NCBI GenBank assembly: GCA_963169105.1
Contig: OY720639.1
Location: 124,827,117-124,891,116, forward strand
Direction of reading: 5' to 3'
Source: Ceriagrion tenellum
Taxonomy: Eukaryota > Arthropoda > Insecta > Odonata > Coenagrionidae
DNA length: 64,000 nt
In this document: piece after piece, positions 11,604-25,413 of the stretch
Layout: every line of letters begins with the position of its first letter
Numbering within the stretch: position 1 is the first letter of the stretch
The notes under the pieces: generated by a model
What the model was told of the DNA's origin: nothing
Databases searched by the model: none
Seen by the model: the letters and a program-made list of their open reading frames with translations, nothing else
Program-made: the position numbers and the translations under genes

Positions 11604-12530
11604 ACTCTTCATAATCTGTTTAGTTATTCGACTATTATCCACTTTGTTCTTTTCCAATGGATGAAAAAATTCATCAATGTTGAATTATTTTGTTACCCTT
11701 CTGTATCTGCTAGTTCATTCCTCTGGAACTCCATTTGTTTTAATATTGCTCCATAGCGATCATCCCGCCATCTGTTTGCTAGCTAAATAACAGCGTAATG
11801 ACATTCTTGGTTCTTCATTCATTATCTCTCAGTGAAAACTTTTACTTAATCTTGAATTTTATTTTTTTTTACTCAGTTATCGCTGAAATTTCTGGCATCT
11901 GAGTCTTGAACGCAAGCAACATATTTTTCTGTCGTGCGAGCAATGATATCCCATCCTGGGTTTTGGACACGGCAGTGGTGGAGATTTACGAATATTCACT
12001 GAAGTACTCGTCATTTCATGGGTGAATGTGTGAATCGTTATCCCTTCCTGTGGAGAATACGTTGAATGTGGTGCGTGTGTTGCATTAAACTTTTACGTGC
12101 TCGGTATCTTTTGTTAATAGTATTCCGAGGCTAGGTTATTCTCCACCCGTCGTTATCTCACTAGGTACTTTCAATAAAACCTCTTCACTAATTGGCGCAA
12201 CCCAAATCGGTCGGTTTTCTTTCACAGTTATAAACGAGATTTAGTGTTATTCCTAATCAGTTGATCGAGGGATTTTCTGTCTTTGGAATATTCCTGTAAA
12301 CTTGCGCATAGTCCACCGGATAACATCTAAAAGAAGCGAGGTAGTCAAGAATGAGCAAGAATTGGTTTTTATTTTTCCTTTGATTAACTTAGTCGTTAAC
12401 ACTCTGTAGTGGCTTAGCTTCTGTGACTATTTCTGTACCGTTGATTCTTTAGTTCTGGCCTACGCCTAGAGTTAAGCCCCCGTTTACCCCGGTGAACAAT
12501 AGCATGTGTGTGGGAGAATAAAAAGATAGC
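11604..12530. other. AT-rich non-coding DNA, no gene seen
   Basis: No coding signal. The part adjoining 11603 may be older LINE sequence too diverged to read. Confidence 0.45.
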
Positions 12531-12589
12531 CAGCCTCATGTGCTGGCGAGGATTGCGAGTGAATCGAAAAGCCGGGGGATGGTCGGTTG

Positions 12590-13320
12590 ACACATCTCAT
12601 GAACTAAAGGGCAGGAAGGAGGAGAAAGGGTTCTTGACCCGAGAAGAACACAAGGGAGTGGAAATAGGTGGAGGTGGAAGGGCTTAGTGTAAAGGGTAAG
12701 GGAACAAGGCAAGGTGAGAAGTGGAAGAAGGCAACAAGGACGGCGGGATGAAGTGTGGCAAGGGTTCAAGAGAAATAAGGGTTCTTTGAGCTGTCCCTTC
12801 CCCACCCCACACCTCTCCCACACCTCAACAATCCACTGCGCGCGTCGTGTTGGATACTTCTCAAGTGTGTTGGGCCAAAAAGTTTCTTTCCATCCACTTT
12901 CTCACCTTATTTCTTGTTTTATTCTCCCCACACTACTTCCCATTTCCATCCTCTTCACTCCTCCTTGCACACCACCCTTCCCAGCATCCCCTTTCGTTGT
13001 CTCGTGGCTGAGGGCACATGGGTCTTGCGGTCCTTGGCGAGGAAGAATTTTTTTCTTCCTTCACTTATAGAAAAATAAGAAAGAGAAGCAGATGAGGGGA
13101 GAAAAGGCTGGAGGGGAGAGTTCAGTGTCGTGTGAGAAGTGTCGGGGGAGGATTAGGATGCGAGAAGTGGGAAGGGTACGCTGAAAAGGAAGAATATGGG
13201 GAAAGTGGAGAGGCAGGGATGGAAGGCGATAAAGTAGACGAAGCGGAAAAGTTGAAGGGTAGTTTGAGGGTGGGTGAGTCGCATGCGGCGTATTGAGGAC
13301 TTCGGGTCGTACTTTTGATC
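12590..13320. repeat. Purine/pyrimidine strand-switch block
   Basis: The + strand is G/A-rich at about 12590-12780, C/T-rich at about 12785-12990, and G/A-rich again at about 13070-13290. Open frames here are products of this skew and match no known proteins. Such blocks may form unusual DNA structures, but no function is shown. Confidence 0.5.
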
Positions 13321-16300
13321 ACCTTGTAGGGTGTGCACTGCTTGGTTGAGGATATTCCTCCGATAATCTGATTTCCAACCGTTAATACTGAGAGTAAATT
13401 GGCATGACCTACTATGCCATAGTGTTATCTCTGGTTAAAAATACCTTAAACAGCTTTCCAGTCTATTTTTCTTGAGAACATTATCAATGTTGTTACTTTT
13501 ATGGCAATAGTTAAAATAAAAACATATAGTGATAAAAGTAAAATAATTAGGTGAAAATAAACCTTCAATGTGCCGATATGCATGTTATGACTTGCATACT
13601 TGTTTTGAGTGGAAAATATTAACTATTTTGTGGAGTAAATTAAAGATTTGTTAAATGAAATATTCGCCGCATAATCACGAAATTAACTAGTACTGCGAGG
13701 ATGCATTAGATTGCGGGAGTGAGGACAACATATTCTGTCAAAACTAACTTAATATATCTTGTTCATCATTTGCATGTTTAAAAAAATACTACTTGTCCAG
13801 TTTACTTTAAGTTATTGCATATCCAAGGATAAATACGTTCAAAATTCCAAATACCGCGTTACGATGACCGTTGCAATGTATTTTAGTTACTCCGATCTGT
13901 CATTCGCTGATTCTTAAATATTTTATGGTGAATCAAGCGTTTTTATAACGTGTATATCTTTTTGAAATTATTATAATTTTACCAAATTGTAACAACTTCC
14001 TGAGCGTTTGACGCCCTAAAATATTAGTTCAAGCTACATATATTGACAGTCCAGGGTGAGTTTACAGCTGTGAGTTCATTCTTATTGTGTCACTTGGTAC
14101 CCTCAAATACTCCGTATTTATATTCTTCTTAAGAGTGAAGGCATATTGCAGTTACGACACGGAGAATGCAATAGGAGCGTTTCAATATTTTGAGAGCAGT
14201 TCTCCGCCCCTGAGTAACAAAATAATAAGCTACCGTCGAAAAGTCCACGAGGTGGAACTAAATCTAGCTATTTGGGGAGAAGCGAAATATCTAGGGCGTA
14301 TTATCTGGAGATGAAATGTGGGATAGTGAGGTAATATTTGCCTAGTGGAAGAGAAAGGGATAAGGTGAGGAGAGTGCGAGAAGAACGCTGGGGAGGAATT
14401 TTTTTGGTGAGAAAGGAGTGGAGAGTGTTGTGGAAATACCACTTTTGTCGATGGATGGGCCAGAATTTCGATGGGAGCGTTGAAGCCATGGCGTTGAGTC
14501 TGGAGCATCAAGCATGTGTACATTGGTGGATTCACGCTACCCGTGGAATGCATTGCTTTTTGGGTCAGAGAAAGGGAATTCTTGCGAAGTCTGTCGCGGT
14601 AGGAAGTTGTGGCGTCACATGATGGACCCCGGTTACCCTACGGAATACATCAATACATGCATGCATACCCATCACGTCGTTCCCTTTTTGGAGGATTGTC
14701 AAGAGGTCAAAGGAGGCGATTGAATTGGTTTTGATAACTTCTTTCATGATGCGCTCTCGATGCGCACCTCTAAAGGCGGCCACCATCACACCCACAACCG
14801 GTCGAATTTGCCGTGACTTTCTACCCGAGACGTATGTCAACTTGAAATTTGCAGATTATAATTAATAGAAATTTGTCAAGGAGTTCCTGTGTGTCAAATA
14901 TGACATTTCGTGTATAAATAAACCACAGAGGAACCAGCAAGTTACAAAAGTATTTGTAGAAAGTTGCAAGAGTATTTTGTGCAAAAACTAATATTTCTCT
15001 TGACAATTTCTGAAGATTAAGGATTTACTCGTCCTTTTTTGTGAACTTGTTGCTTAATTCAGAATGCTAAGTAATAGCCGCCATGGTTGTAAGAGAGATT
15101 GGATAGTTGGGGAGGTGACCAACAATCATTTGCGCCATAGGTGATGGTAAGGAAAGAAGAGTGGAGAGAAACCCGGCGGCGGCATTAGTCTGCTCTTTAT
15201 AAAGGCACCAAGGGGACAACGGTTTAACATCTCATTCGACAGACGGAGTAATGCACTTGAAGTTCCCTCAACATGTCACTCAATTAGGGATCGGGTTTCC
15301 AAATGAAAACATCCCCCTTTTCAGGCATTTGAACCCTGGCCACCCGTATTGTTGACCAATACTCTGGCCATCACACCATTCGATCTCTCTATAAGACAGA
15401 ATTTGTATTTGTTTCATTTTGACATGCTACCTGAGTGGTTTTTGGCGATGATATTCTCGGATAATGACGCAGATAGTTTAGCCTTTCCTCACAGACCTTC
15501 AGCCTTCGCTACCTGTACCTACGCGCTGAAGACCTGGCAAAAAAAAACTCGCAGACGGCTATTGTCTCGAGTGAGGGTTAACTTGGAGGAAACGACTCCT
15601 GGCGTCAAGAAGCCTCGTTCGGGTGCGAGTGTAGCCATCTTAAGGATTTTCTACTGAACTACGACTTACCGAAGGGTAAGATGCGTCCCTTGTTTGTAAG
15701 ACTTATGGTGTTTCTCATTCATGAATATCACAGTTTACCCATTCCTCAAACATCATTCACTCCTATTTCATAGATTTTATTTTTTCGTCTCTCTTCTATT
15801 CAGTGAACGTGGGAAAAACCTCTCGTTCTCACTCTTTTTGCACATTTCAATCACCTGGGCATTCACTACCTAATTTTTTTATGACCCACTAACTCCTAAC
15901 CCTATCCCTCCCACCTGAATCGCAAATGCTCCTACGACATCAAGAAGTTCTGTTCGGGATCTCCAACAGGCTAAAAATTTCGTGGTTGCGATTCGAAATT
16001 TACCAACAGAGATACCGAAATGAACATCTTGATATGAAACGACGGGAAAGCCAGAGATCTTATTTCACACTCTTAAGATAACATTTGGATTCGTGAGCAT
16101 AACCTTCCGAGTATTATGAGCCTAATAGATGTACTCTAAAAACCAGTGTGAGCTATTAAAAGTTTCACTTTGCGGTGCCACTTTACAGGTATTAGGAATC
16201 TACGTATTTTCTGTTTTCATGAGCAATTATTTTAGAGGCGAGCCAAAGAAAGTGAAGTATATCTTACATTTTTTGCACACCCTGACTCAATTTTAGATAA

Positions 16301-16769
16301 AAATACTCGTAGTGGAAATCATATTAGCCAGTAAGTTGGCAGATACAGCAAGGAAACCTAGGCTAAAATGGCTGTTTTTCTTTGTCCTCTCGTGGGAGTT
16401 GACAACTTTCTCTGGTGCGGATATCTCTCGTCGTACGTGCTCTGAAGTCTGGAGAAAGCGTAAAAAAGACAGAGAATGATGTACGGCTACAACTCACCGT
16501 GCGAGTCGCCATGGAGCATATGGCAGGGAGGATTAGGACTCCTTCCATGAATAACGGAAGAGAGAAAAAGGAATTGGTAGGGGAAAAACAAAATTATTAT
16601 TTATGTAAACAGAGTATATTATTGTATCGCCCTGTTTTTATTGCATTCAATAATTTTTATATTGAAGAGTGTGTTTTTTTCCTATCAGGTACGAATTCAA
16701 TATCACTTTTTTGCTTTTATCCCTTCAAGTTATAAAATATGTGACTTAAAAACATGAGATTTTAAATTT
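13321..16769. other. Non-coding DNA, no gene recognised
   Basis: Open frames of 90-107 codons occur at 14230-14840 and 15349-15657 but overlap on both strands and resemble no family. No splice-flanked exon or RNA gene was identified. Confidence 0.45.
16674..16694 (+). other. Weaker acceptor-donor (zero-length exon) motif
   Basis: A run of T/C ends in CCTATCAG and is followed at once by GTACGA, with the junction between 16688 and 16689. The acceptor half is good but the donor half is poor compared with the site at 20008. Listed only as a secondary candidate for recursive splicing. Confidence 0.2.
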
Positions 16770-17057
16770 TCAAGGTATGTTAGCCTTGCCTGAATACAAT
16801 AATGGCTCCCAAGCTATCTTTCCTACGGCTGTGCTAGACTCCCTGCTTGCCTTGAAGTGCTTCAGGAGGAATAGTGTGGCATTCCTTTGCTCTTTGCTCA
16901 TTTTGCATAGTAAACCCTTATATGAAGGGTCTGAAATACTGCCGACGTACTCGAGATGCGGCCTAACTAGAGCGGAGTGACATCGCTCTATCGTGTTGGT
17001 ATTTTTCAGCAATATATTCATATTGAGAAGCGCTGAAATTATTTCTGTCCTAATCAA
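16770..17057 (-). pseudogene. LINE reverse transcriptase C-terminal region, remnant
   Basis: The 95-codon minus-strand frame contains ERCHSALVRPHLEYVGSI, then DPSYKGLL, EQRNATLFLL, RESS and AWEPL. In order these match the classic segment after the reverse transcriptase of Jockey/CR1-type LINEs (CYxxLVRPxLEYAxxVWDPxxxxLIxxLExVQRxAARFV...RESSVTxMLxxLxWxxLxxRR). Similarity starts near residue 22. The first 20 residues look unrelated or decayed, and the reading stops after AN(I)P, where the family would continue ARL. The polymerase catalytic motifs lie upstream and are missing. A dead 5'- and 3'-truncated copy. Confidence 0.75.
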
Positions 17058-19984
17058 ACGATTTTTGGATAACTATAGCTATAGGTGTACGTGATTGTTA
17101 GCAAATAGTGCGTTTTTAAATTGAAGAGAAAGGTAAACTTATGCGTGCTCTAGTAAATACATGACGTAGTAATGAAAAAAAAATCTCTATTCCGTACTTT
17201 GGATGGCAATTCCGAAGGTAATTGAAGCGTATCTGATAAAATAGAGGAAGTTGAGGAATCGGAGGAGGAATTCAAATGACAAAAGAAGGAATCGAGGAAT
17301 CCCAAGTCCGGAGACTATAGAAGTTCCGTTTTCCATGGGCTTACGGCATCGGCTGAAGGGATGAATGGTTTGGGTAGCCATAAGGGGTTTTTAGACATCC
17401 CGCGAGGCTTCTAGGGGATATATATATATCTGCATGTATAAATGGAGGGAAACGGAACGAGGCCGCATAGAGAGACAAGGTGATGGAGAGAGATGGCGAT
17501 GGCCTACTTAAATTCCGGTGCCGTATTCGAGGATCAAGCTATTTGAATCCGCTTATGAATATAATCTTTGGCATGCGGTTCCGATAGATTGCAGAAAAAT
17601 GTCCCAGGGTTTCGTGCTGCGATTGAAATGGCTGGGGTCCGCGAAATTTTAATGATGTGGCGAGGGAATCCTTGGACTCCGGAATTCCAAAGAGTATATG
17701 TATTATTAATTAGAGGAATTCTTTTTAGTTTCTGACAGTGTAAAATATTCTTAAAACTATGGAAACGCGTGGCGCATAGTCATGTATGTAATAAATCGTG
17801 CTTTTGGTTTGAATTAGTAACTAGAAAACTCGCATAATCTCTAAGTAACATTCGTTAATGATCTAGCCGGATGTAGTAAAATATTTCTAGTGGTTTTATG
17901 GTATTATTGGCCTATTCTCCATAACATAAATTTGCTTCGATAAAGTTCTTTTTAAATTAATGAATATTTATGGGTGATAAAAATGTAAGCATGAAGGTAG
18001 AAATGAAAGTTTCGTAGCCGCTATATTTTCTATAAACTCAGAAATTATTTCGAAATATATTTAGATTAAAGATAAGATTAAAAGTTTTTTGAAATTTCCG
18101 ATGCTCCTGGAAATATACGTGACGTTTTTGATGGCCATTGGTGTTGCCCGTGATAACAATGTCAATGCAACTCATGCTTCAGCATTTTCAAGGTGATCTG
18201 CGCTGGTAGTTGCCATTTGATTTGTGCTATAAAGAAGTATTCAGGCATATTTTGCTCTTTAAAAGTCTAATGCCACGTATAAATGATAACACAATCAGCC
18301 AACCATCACGTATATTCAAATGGATATTTTATGACCAGAAAAACATGGATACTACAGGGAAGCTTAAAATCATTCAGCAGCTGCTTTTAATTGCTTATTG
18401 GACGATTGAATCCAGGACTTCATTATAAGTAGAACAATGATAGTGTTAAATTTGATAATCCCGGACCTAGTAGACATAACGCCATGTGCTGTCATTCATG
18501 TACTCATTAATATGATCCGATAATTAATATTACAGATAATTATTTCACTAATAATTAACGCTTTTCGGTCGTTCCAAAGTTGGGCAAACAGCTCATTGAT
18601 ACTATATTCTCCAATTTGTTTTAGTTTTTCTAAAATGTAAAAAATACGGTTCATCATAGGTTTTTCAAATAATAAAGGTGAAAGTTACATAATTAAGTTA
18701 ATATACACTCAAAACTGCGCAAAATACCACGGTAGAACTTTTAGCAAGTTTACTCGCTTCAGTGGGTATTATCGCATGGATTAAAACGTAAAAAAATATG
18801 ATTTTATCGTGATTCTAATGCTAGTACTTTGATTGGCGGATTACATTTTGCGGTGCAAATTTCGTGCTTGAACTTTTTCCACTTTTATCGAGCTACAACC
18901 TTGACGTGGTGGAAAGGCTTGAACGTTCCAATTACTCCTGGCGGGAGCAATTACCATTTCTCCCGTTAGGGCCACCAGTGCCAGATAGGTCGAGGGTAGT
19001 AGCCAGACAAAAGGTATTTTCGTGATGGTGTAACATAAAAAAAACTCTTGGGAGCGGGGAGTCATTCAAAGAGATATTAATCAATGGGATAAATTCGGAA
19101 CGCCACCCACCAGGGCGGGTGTCGTATCCGGCAGCGCCGGAAGGGAAGCCTCCGCGGTCGTCATCACATGAAACCCTTGCACAATAACATCATCACAGGG
19201 TACAAGGACCTCGAGTGATAAAACGAAAAGGAAGAGGAGAAGGGAAGTACCGGTAAAAATTCGGTTGAAAGACTTGAAATGTTTGGACAATGATGAGGAC
19301 TGGGAGGCTAGAAAGTATTTAACAGAAAATAGAGAAAAGGAACGTAGTTACTTTGTGGCTGTGTGATGTGAGGTGGAGGGACAGCAGAACTATTGGAGGG
19401 ATCGATACAAAGTGGGGATGAGAGTCGACGTGGAGTAGGAAGTTACAGAACGGAAAATTGGGAATGAGGGTAATAGATATTTAACAGGTGAGCGACATGA
19501 TCAAAGGCAAAGGAGTCTACATTTATGAGGGCGCCTCCCACACCCCCTCACCCCTCCTCTCCCAGATTCCTTCCCCTCCCCTACCACGAACCTACCACGA
19601 ATGGAGTGACAGATGTTATATTTTCACTTGAAGATGACACGAAGTGTCGAAACCCGGGTCGTGTTATTAAACCTATAGTGGAGTATACAAAGTTTTATTT
19701 AAGTTAATATGAATTACTTCCACAAAGTCAAGCCTGGAACCATTTCATTTGAGAGATATTTGTATTGGTAATTTTATCGTATTTATGATTATTTCAAAAA
19801 TGAATGATTCTATAATGTAGCACTGTGATTGTGCAATTAAGTGGGTCGTAATAGAATTGAAATAGTCTATGTTCCTAAACCCTATTCTCTTGGTTTTTAT
19901 GTTATAATAATTCATTATTAACAAATGTCTTAATCCTAGATTTTTTATATGATTATCTTTGAGCATATACGTATATTTTTTACA
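17058..19984. other. AT-rich non-coding DNA, no gene seen
   Basis: Nothing recognisable. Includes a short TATATATATATAT run at 17419-17431, a somewhat CpG-rich patch at about 19090-19150 and a purine-rich stretch at about 19300-19500. Confidence 0.5.
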
Positions 19985-20014
19985 TTGTTATCATTTTTAT
20001 CTTTGCAGGTAAGT
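19985..20014 (+). promoter_or_regulatory. Recursive-splice (ratchet) site candidate
   Basis: A pyrimidine-rich tract ends in ATCTTTGCAG (acceptor) and is followed immediately by GTAAGT (consensus donor), with the junction between 20008 and 20009. A juxtaposed 3' and 5' splice site with no exon between is the defining motif of recursive splicing in long introns, best known from Drosophila. If used, this stretch is inside a long intron transcribed on the + strand. The sequence shows the motif; use in splicing is inference. Confidence 0.5.
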
Positions 20015-23000
20015 GCCGGGCAGTGTTGGAGCTATGGATGATATACATTTATGCAGGTACCTACTGCATTTTTGTGCAGCTGTACGTGCGATAGTGATTC
20101 AATAATTGTTTATTTATTGTAAAATTATTTTACATTTTCAAGTTGTTTATAACATTCATCAGTCGTTTGGATATTTCTTAATAGAACACGATGATCTCAT
20201 TTGGAATTATTCTTAATTCATTCTTAGTGATTAAATGGGCGTAAATGAAACGAATTTGACTCTGGTATTCACTTTGCACAGAGGGAGAAAATAACAAGAA
20301 AAAGAAGTAATTCTCTGATTAAATGACCCTCCGTAATTATATGCACTCAAAAAGCATCGATTGAGCAATATGTTTAGCCGTTAGACTTGCTCAAAACCAC
20401 ATAGTATCATATTATGCTCGTACAGCTTTCCTATTTATAAACTTGCCCTGAGTAATGAAAAAATAATTCCATCACTTCACTTGTGAGGATAAATCCCATT
20501 ATAAAAGTAGGAGACCTTCGCTGGCATCCATTTTCATGGCTCCTCTATAATTCGTATGCCCTAATATTTCTCTCCCTTCTCCCAAAAACCCATCTACCTT
20601 ACTTACTGTTATCATTGTTCTCACCTACTGCTTTTTTTAATACTTGGTGGCCTAATCAAACTTTTACCGCAAGAAAATGTTAGAGTTCTTCCTGCTTTAC
20701 CGTTTTAATGCTTCATTACACGAAACTATTCACTCTCTTCTTTAGACTCTCTTCGTTCCTCTTATATACGACTACATACATATTTTTGTGTATGCGTCTA
20801 CCGCTCTTACTTGCCGTATTTTTTTTTCTTAACTATATACCTGCTCGCTGTATAAAGGACCTCGTTAATTATGCACGCGGCAATTAAAAAAAAGGAGTCT
20901 ACAAGGTTGAGTATGGAGTGGCAGAGTCTGGGGACCGAGGGGATAGAGGTGAGACGCTGCTGTTCCAGGGGTCTCCCTAGAGTTCTCAGAGAAAGAATAC
21001 GGTGTTAGGGGGGATGCCTGCAAACAGAAAGAAATCGAGAATGAGACGGAGGAAAGGTAATAAAGGAAATATTGTGGACGCCTAGAAAGGGCGTGAAAGG
21101 TAATTCACCTCCACGCGTAGAGTATGCACTGGAAAGGCGCATGTGTCTGTTTTATCGCTCTGCATTGGGGAGTACCTGGCTAATTTGAAAATAATGAGAA
21201 AGTTGCCTCATGGAATTTTGCGTGGGTTAAAGAATTAAAAGTATAATCTCAAATACATTTCTACTTTGAGGTCTACGTTTGAGGAAATTGTGATGAATAA
21301 ATACGTTTCAGTTTAAATTAATTCTATGTCTAATAAAATCGTTGTTTCAACTTGGAAGAAAGGACTTTGAGCATATTTTGGAAGCAGTTGAAGATTGAGT
21401 GAATAAGTTTTTATATTTCAATCACTTTATGAGGAATTGAAGGGGTAAGTTTCTACTCATTTGTGTTTCTCGAAAAACTCCATAATTTTGGTGTTGAGCA
21501 TACTTAATTTTTGCCGCTTATTGATTGAGCTTTTGTGATTAACAATGCAGAATTAGAGATTTTTTTTGTTTTGTATGGAAATATTGCCTCGGGCTAATAA
21601 TTTATCTGAATTTGTGTTGTGTACTATTGTAAATAAGTGAAAATATGCTACGTGTCGTTGCAACTTTTAAAATACACTGAATGCATTGGGAAGGCATAAG
21701 TACTGCTGTATCGTTGGATGGTTTGAGAACTGGGAACCGGACCATATGCTCTAGGTTTTCAGGTAGCTGTGTAGATATTTACATACAAAAAACATTCTGT
21801 TCATCCTTGTCCAAAAAATACGATATATTTTAAATAAAATTTTCGTCAGTTATGATTTACGAGACCATCAGTTTTATCACGTAATTTATGCCGTAAATTT
21901 TAACCTTAATAAATATTCCTTTTCACGATAATATTTCGCGGAACTTCTCTCTTATTTGGTCTTACAGAATGGAGTGTGCCTCATTTTCCAGCTATTGGTT
22001 TGCTTAAATTCTGAAAACTTTTTGACAGGAAGGTATATGTATTTATATTCCTGTGTCGTTGGTCACTGTTCCGTACCAACTTCCTATTTGAATTGGAATG
22101 AGAGGTGCGTAGTAACCAACAGTGGCCTAAAATCATAAAGTATCCGGGAATATTTAATACAAGTAAATGTGAAAGGGATAATACGCCAAGTAATTGACCA
22201 TTTTACGGTGGGGCTCACATTAACATTTTATTCCATTCCACTCACGACATGTTTGTATTTGATAGCTCATGACTATGAATCTTTAACCAAAATATTTTGC
22301 CAAGTGCATGCAAACTCTATCAAAAGGGGTCTTCTCCATTTTACAGAGAAAAAAAATGAATTCGAATCATCGTTCGGAATATTTTCCTCTGTAGACGAAG
22401 TATGGTTCACTGGTTATCAATAGACGGAAACGAATATAAATTAATGACAAAATGATCATAATTAGTGGGCTTCCCTGCAGATAAATCAGAAGGGTAGAGG
22501 TAGAAAACAATAAGTAGACTCAATGGCGTCAGGACTCCATGGTTTCAACTTGCAGATGGAAATCCTTTTGCTCGGATAACATAGAGGGGTTCCTACTATC
22601 CACACGTTGTGCTGTTTCCGGTTTATAGTAGTAATTCAAATATACTATAGCATCCATGGGAACAAATTGCTTCTTTACACTAAAATCTTAAATGTAACAC
22701 AGGCGGAAAATGAAGCGTATCCTCACATTTCCATGTTTTAAAAAAAAAAGGTTAGTGGTCATTGGAAAATATTTCACTCTTGTGATCTATTGAAATTGCA
22801 AGTTCTCAAATATATGTTATTTTAGAAGGCATCTGATGGCTATTTGCGGTATTTAGATTGAGCCGGTATTTGAGGGAAGGAGAATTTCAGAGAAGGAAAA
22901 AAACGGAGAGAAACCTGATGACGGTACTCACCTACTATCCGTAATGTAACCAAAAGGCCTTATTTATAATGTCCCATCTAATGGATGGAGTCGAGCACTT

Positions 23001-25332
23001 GTAATAGTCAAGGAACTTCTGAAGTATTGAGTACAGTGAAGATAGAACTCAGCCATAGAGGGAATTTCCTTGGATATTTAGCATAATATAGCGAAAGCGC
23101 CTTATCACACGTTCCCAGTATCAATACGGACCAACGTCTCATAGGGTGATATCGTAAGTAGAGGTTTATGTAAATGAGCAGGCATCAAAGAGTCCTTCAC
23201 AACTAGATGTTCAAAGTGGACGAACATTTCAGTAAACGATCGGATAGGCATCCATTCCTCTCCTTATCTCTCATGCAACTCCATTTTATATAGGAACCCC
23301 ATTTATCACATTTCAGTGCTCACCGTGTATCACCTTATTATGACCGATAAGCAAAATTAGCTGCATTACGGCATCTCTCGTTCCTCGCTTAAAATTTGTC
23401 ATGTCCTGGAGTCATCTTTCTCCACTATTCCAACCCTTATGCTCGAAGTATAAAAGTTGGCAATCGGAAAAGCGGATGCAAATGACAAAGCAATCTCGAC
23501 TAGAAGGTTTCCCTTTAGATGGATCTAGGAGATCCAATCAAGATTCTTCATGAATTCTGCCATTGAGTTATCATTATTTTCAAATGGCGATTATTTAAGA
23601 GAAAAGTTGATTCACGTTGGTCAAATGTTGCTTTGTGCCTAAAATCAGAAGTTTTTATTTATGGAGTGACTTCTTAGGGGAGTACTGGTAAGAATGGCCC
23701 TCAGGAGAAACAGATACTTGCGTTTTGAATATTGATAAGAACGACGTGAAAGAGGGCAATATGATCCATACCCAGGTTGGAAGGATCCTTACAGCGGTAT
23801 GAAGGTCGCGCACATTTGTGGCATAACGGGCGACCAACTTAATGTGCCGGCGAGCGAACTCAGTGTATGTAGAGTGAAATGGATGCCTAGTCAGGAGGGT
23901 AAGGATGGGAGGAAAATAGAGTAAACTGCCTGGTACAGCGCCTTTTTATCAATCGTGAAATCTCTCTCTGAACTGCAGGCTAGAATTAAGTGGCTTGCAA
24001 ACAACCTCCGGTGGATTTCGTGGAGCACTACCGCAATTCGCTCTTCGTTTATTACTCCAGCGATGTTCTCGTGTTTTATTTTGTTTACTTTGGCAAATAG
24101 ATAGGATGAAGTGACTACTCGGGTTTGTTTTGTAAAATGTGGGAATTATGAAGACGAAGAGATGAAGTTGATATGAAGTTATCGCTGAAAATTCGACGGA
24201 TCTCGGCAAATGAGTTTTCAGCATTATTGAATCACTTTTGGACTTAAATAATAGGATGAATGATTATAAAATGAATATATAGCCATTGTCTGATAACCAT
24301 TTCACTTATTGGATCAAATAAAGGCAGTGTCTGAGTTTAAATGTATGAAGTATTCTGACTTCGTGCAATTTCTCTTAATTTCGATTCATCAGAGGCCATA
24401 AAAAATTCAGTACTTCCTAGCGGAGTAATTATTCAAATTTTCGCGAATTGTCTTTTCAGTAAAAAGGCTATTTTTGCCAGGAATGCATATTTTTCGTTAC
24501 CTCGTCCTCCAATCCTCCATTGTTTTATAATAATCTGCTAAATATGTTGCCATACCCCCGAAATCACCTATTCAGTACCTATAATTTTTACAAATAGCAG
24601 TGCCTTTTATTGACTGCTGCTGGTATCTTTGTGGATTTTAAATTTCTCCTTACTGCTCGTATTGGCATGTACTCCAATTGGCATGTACTGCCAAATTACA
24701 TGCTCTAAATCGAACTTTGAGTTGAGATAGCGATTCATTTTACGCCTAGAGAGTAACACTCCGTTTGTCCGCAAGTATTTTCGGTACTTAAATTTGTTTA
24801 CCTGTCTATTTTTACCTTTTGTCCATTTCCTGCTTTAAACTCTGTCAAGCATTCAGTGCTTTTATAAAAAGGCTAATATTAGTTCAATGTAAGTATTGTA
24901 AACAAAAGCATACAGACTTTTAATAAGGTTTCAGATTTACTGCAAGCGTGTGCTTTGCCAGCGATATTTTTGGTTTTCAAGGGATATTCAGCTACAAGAG
25001 GGTAGGTGGGTTTTTTGTGTGGTACTCCCCAACCAAGCAATGGTTTCGCCTAATGTGCATTATTTAACATTTAACTGATGTGTTTTTATTCTAAGCTCCA
25101 TTTGTAAATTATTATTTGGCTAATAAGAAAATTTTTCTGATTTATTGAACTACGTAAAAATGTAGCTGCAAGTGACGCCCTAATTCTCCCCTTTCTTTCC
25201 CCTAAATTTCTCACGTTGTTCTTTGGGCTGTGACAGCATTTTGTTTTGTGACTCAGGACAGGTGATAGACACCTTTGTCCCATTTCTACACTCTTTCCCC
25301 GCTAAGAGCTGAGCACGTCTGAGTAACATTTT
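20015..25332. other. Non-coding DNA, possible long intron
   Basis: No gene, RNA or transposon domain recognised. A purine-rich block runs from about 20885 to 21075. At 24660-24692 the phrase ATTGGCATGTACT is duplicated about 18 bp apart. Confidence 0.5.
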
Positions 25333-25413
25333 TCCCTTGCTTCATTTTTTTCCAATTGTCTCCGTGTTTCCTTCTCTGGGGATTGCCTTTTCGAAAAAAA
25401 ATGAAGCAAGGGA
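25333..25413. repeat. 19-bp perfect inverted repeat with 43-base loop
   Basis: The arms at 25333-25351 and 25395-25413 are exact reverse complements (TCCCTTGCTTCATTTTTTT). No run of T follows the stem to suggest a terminator, and no target duplication was seen. Role unknown. Confidence 0.6.
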
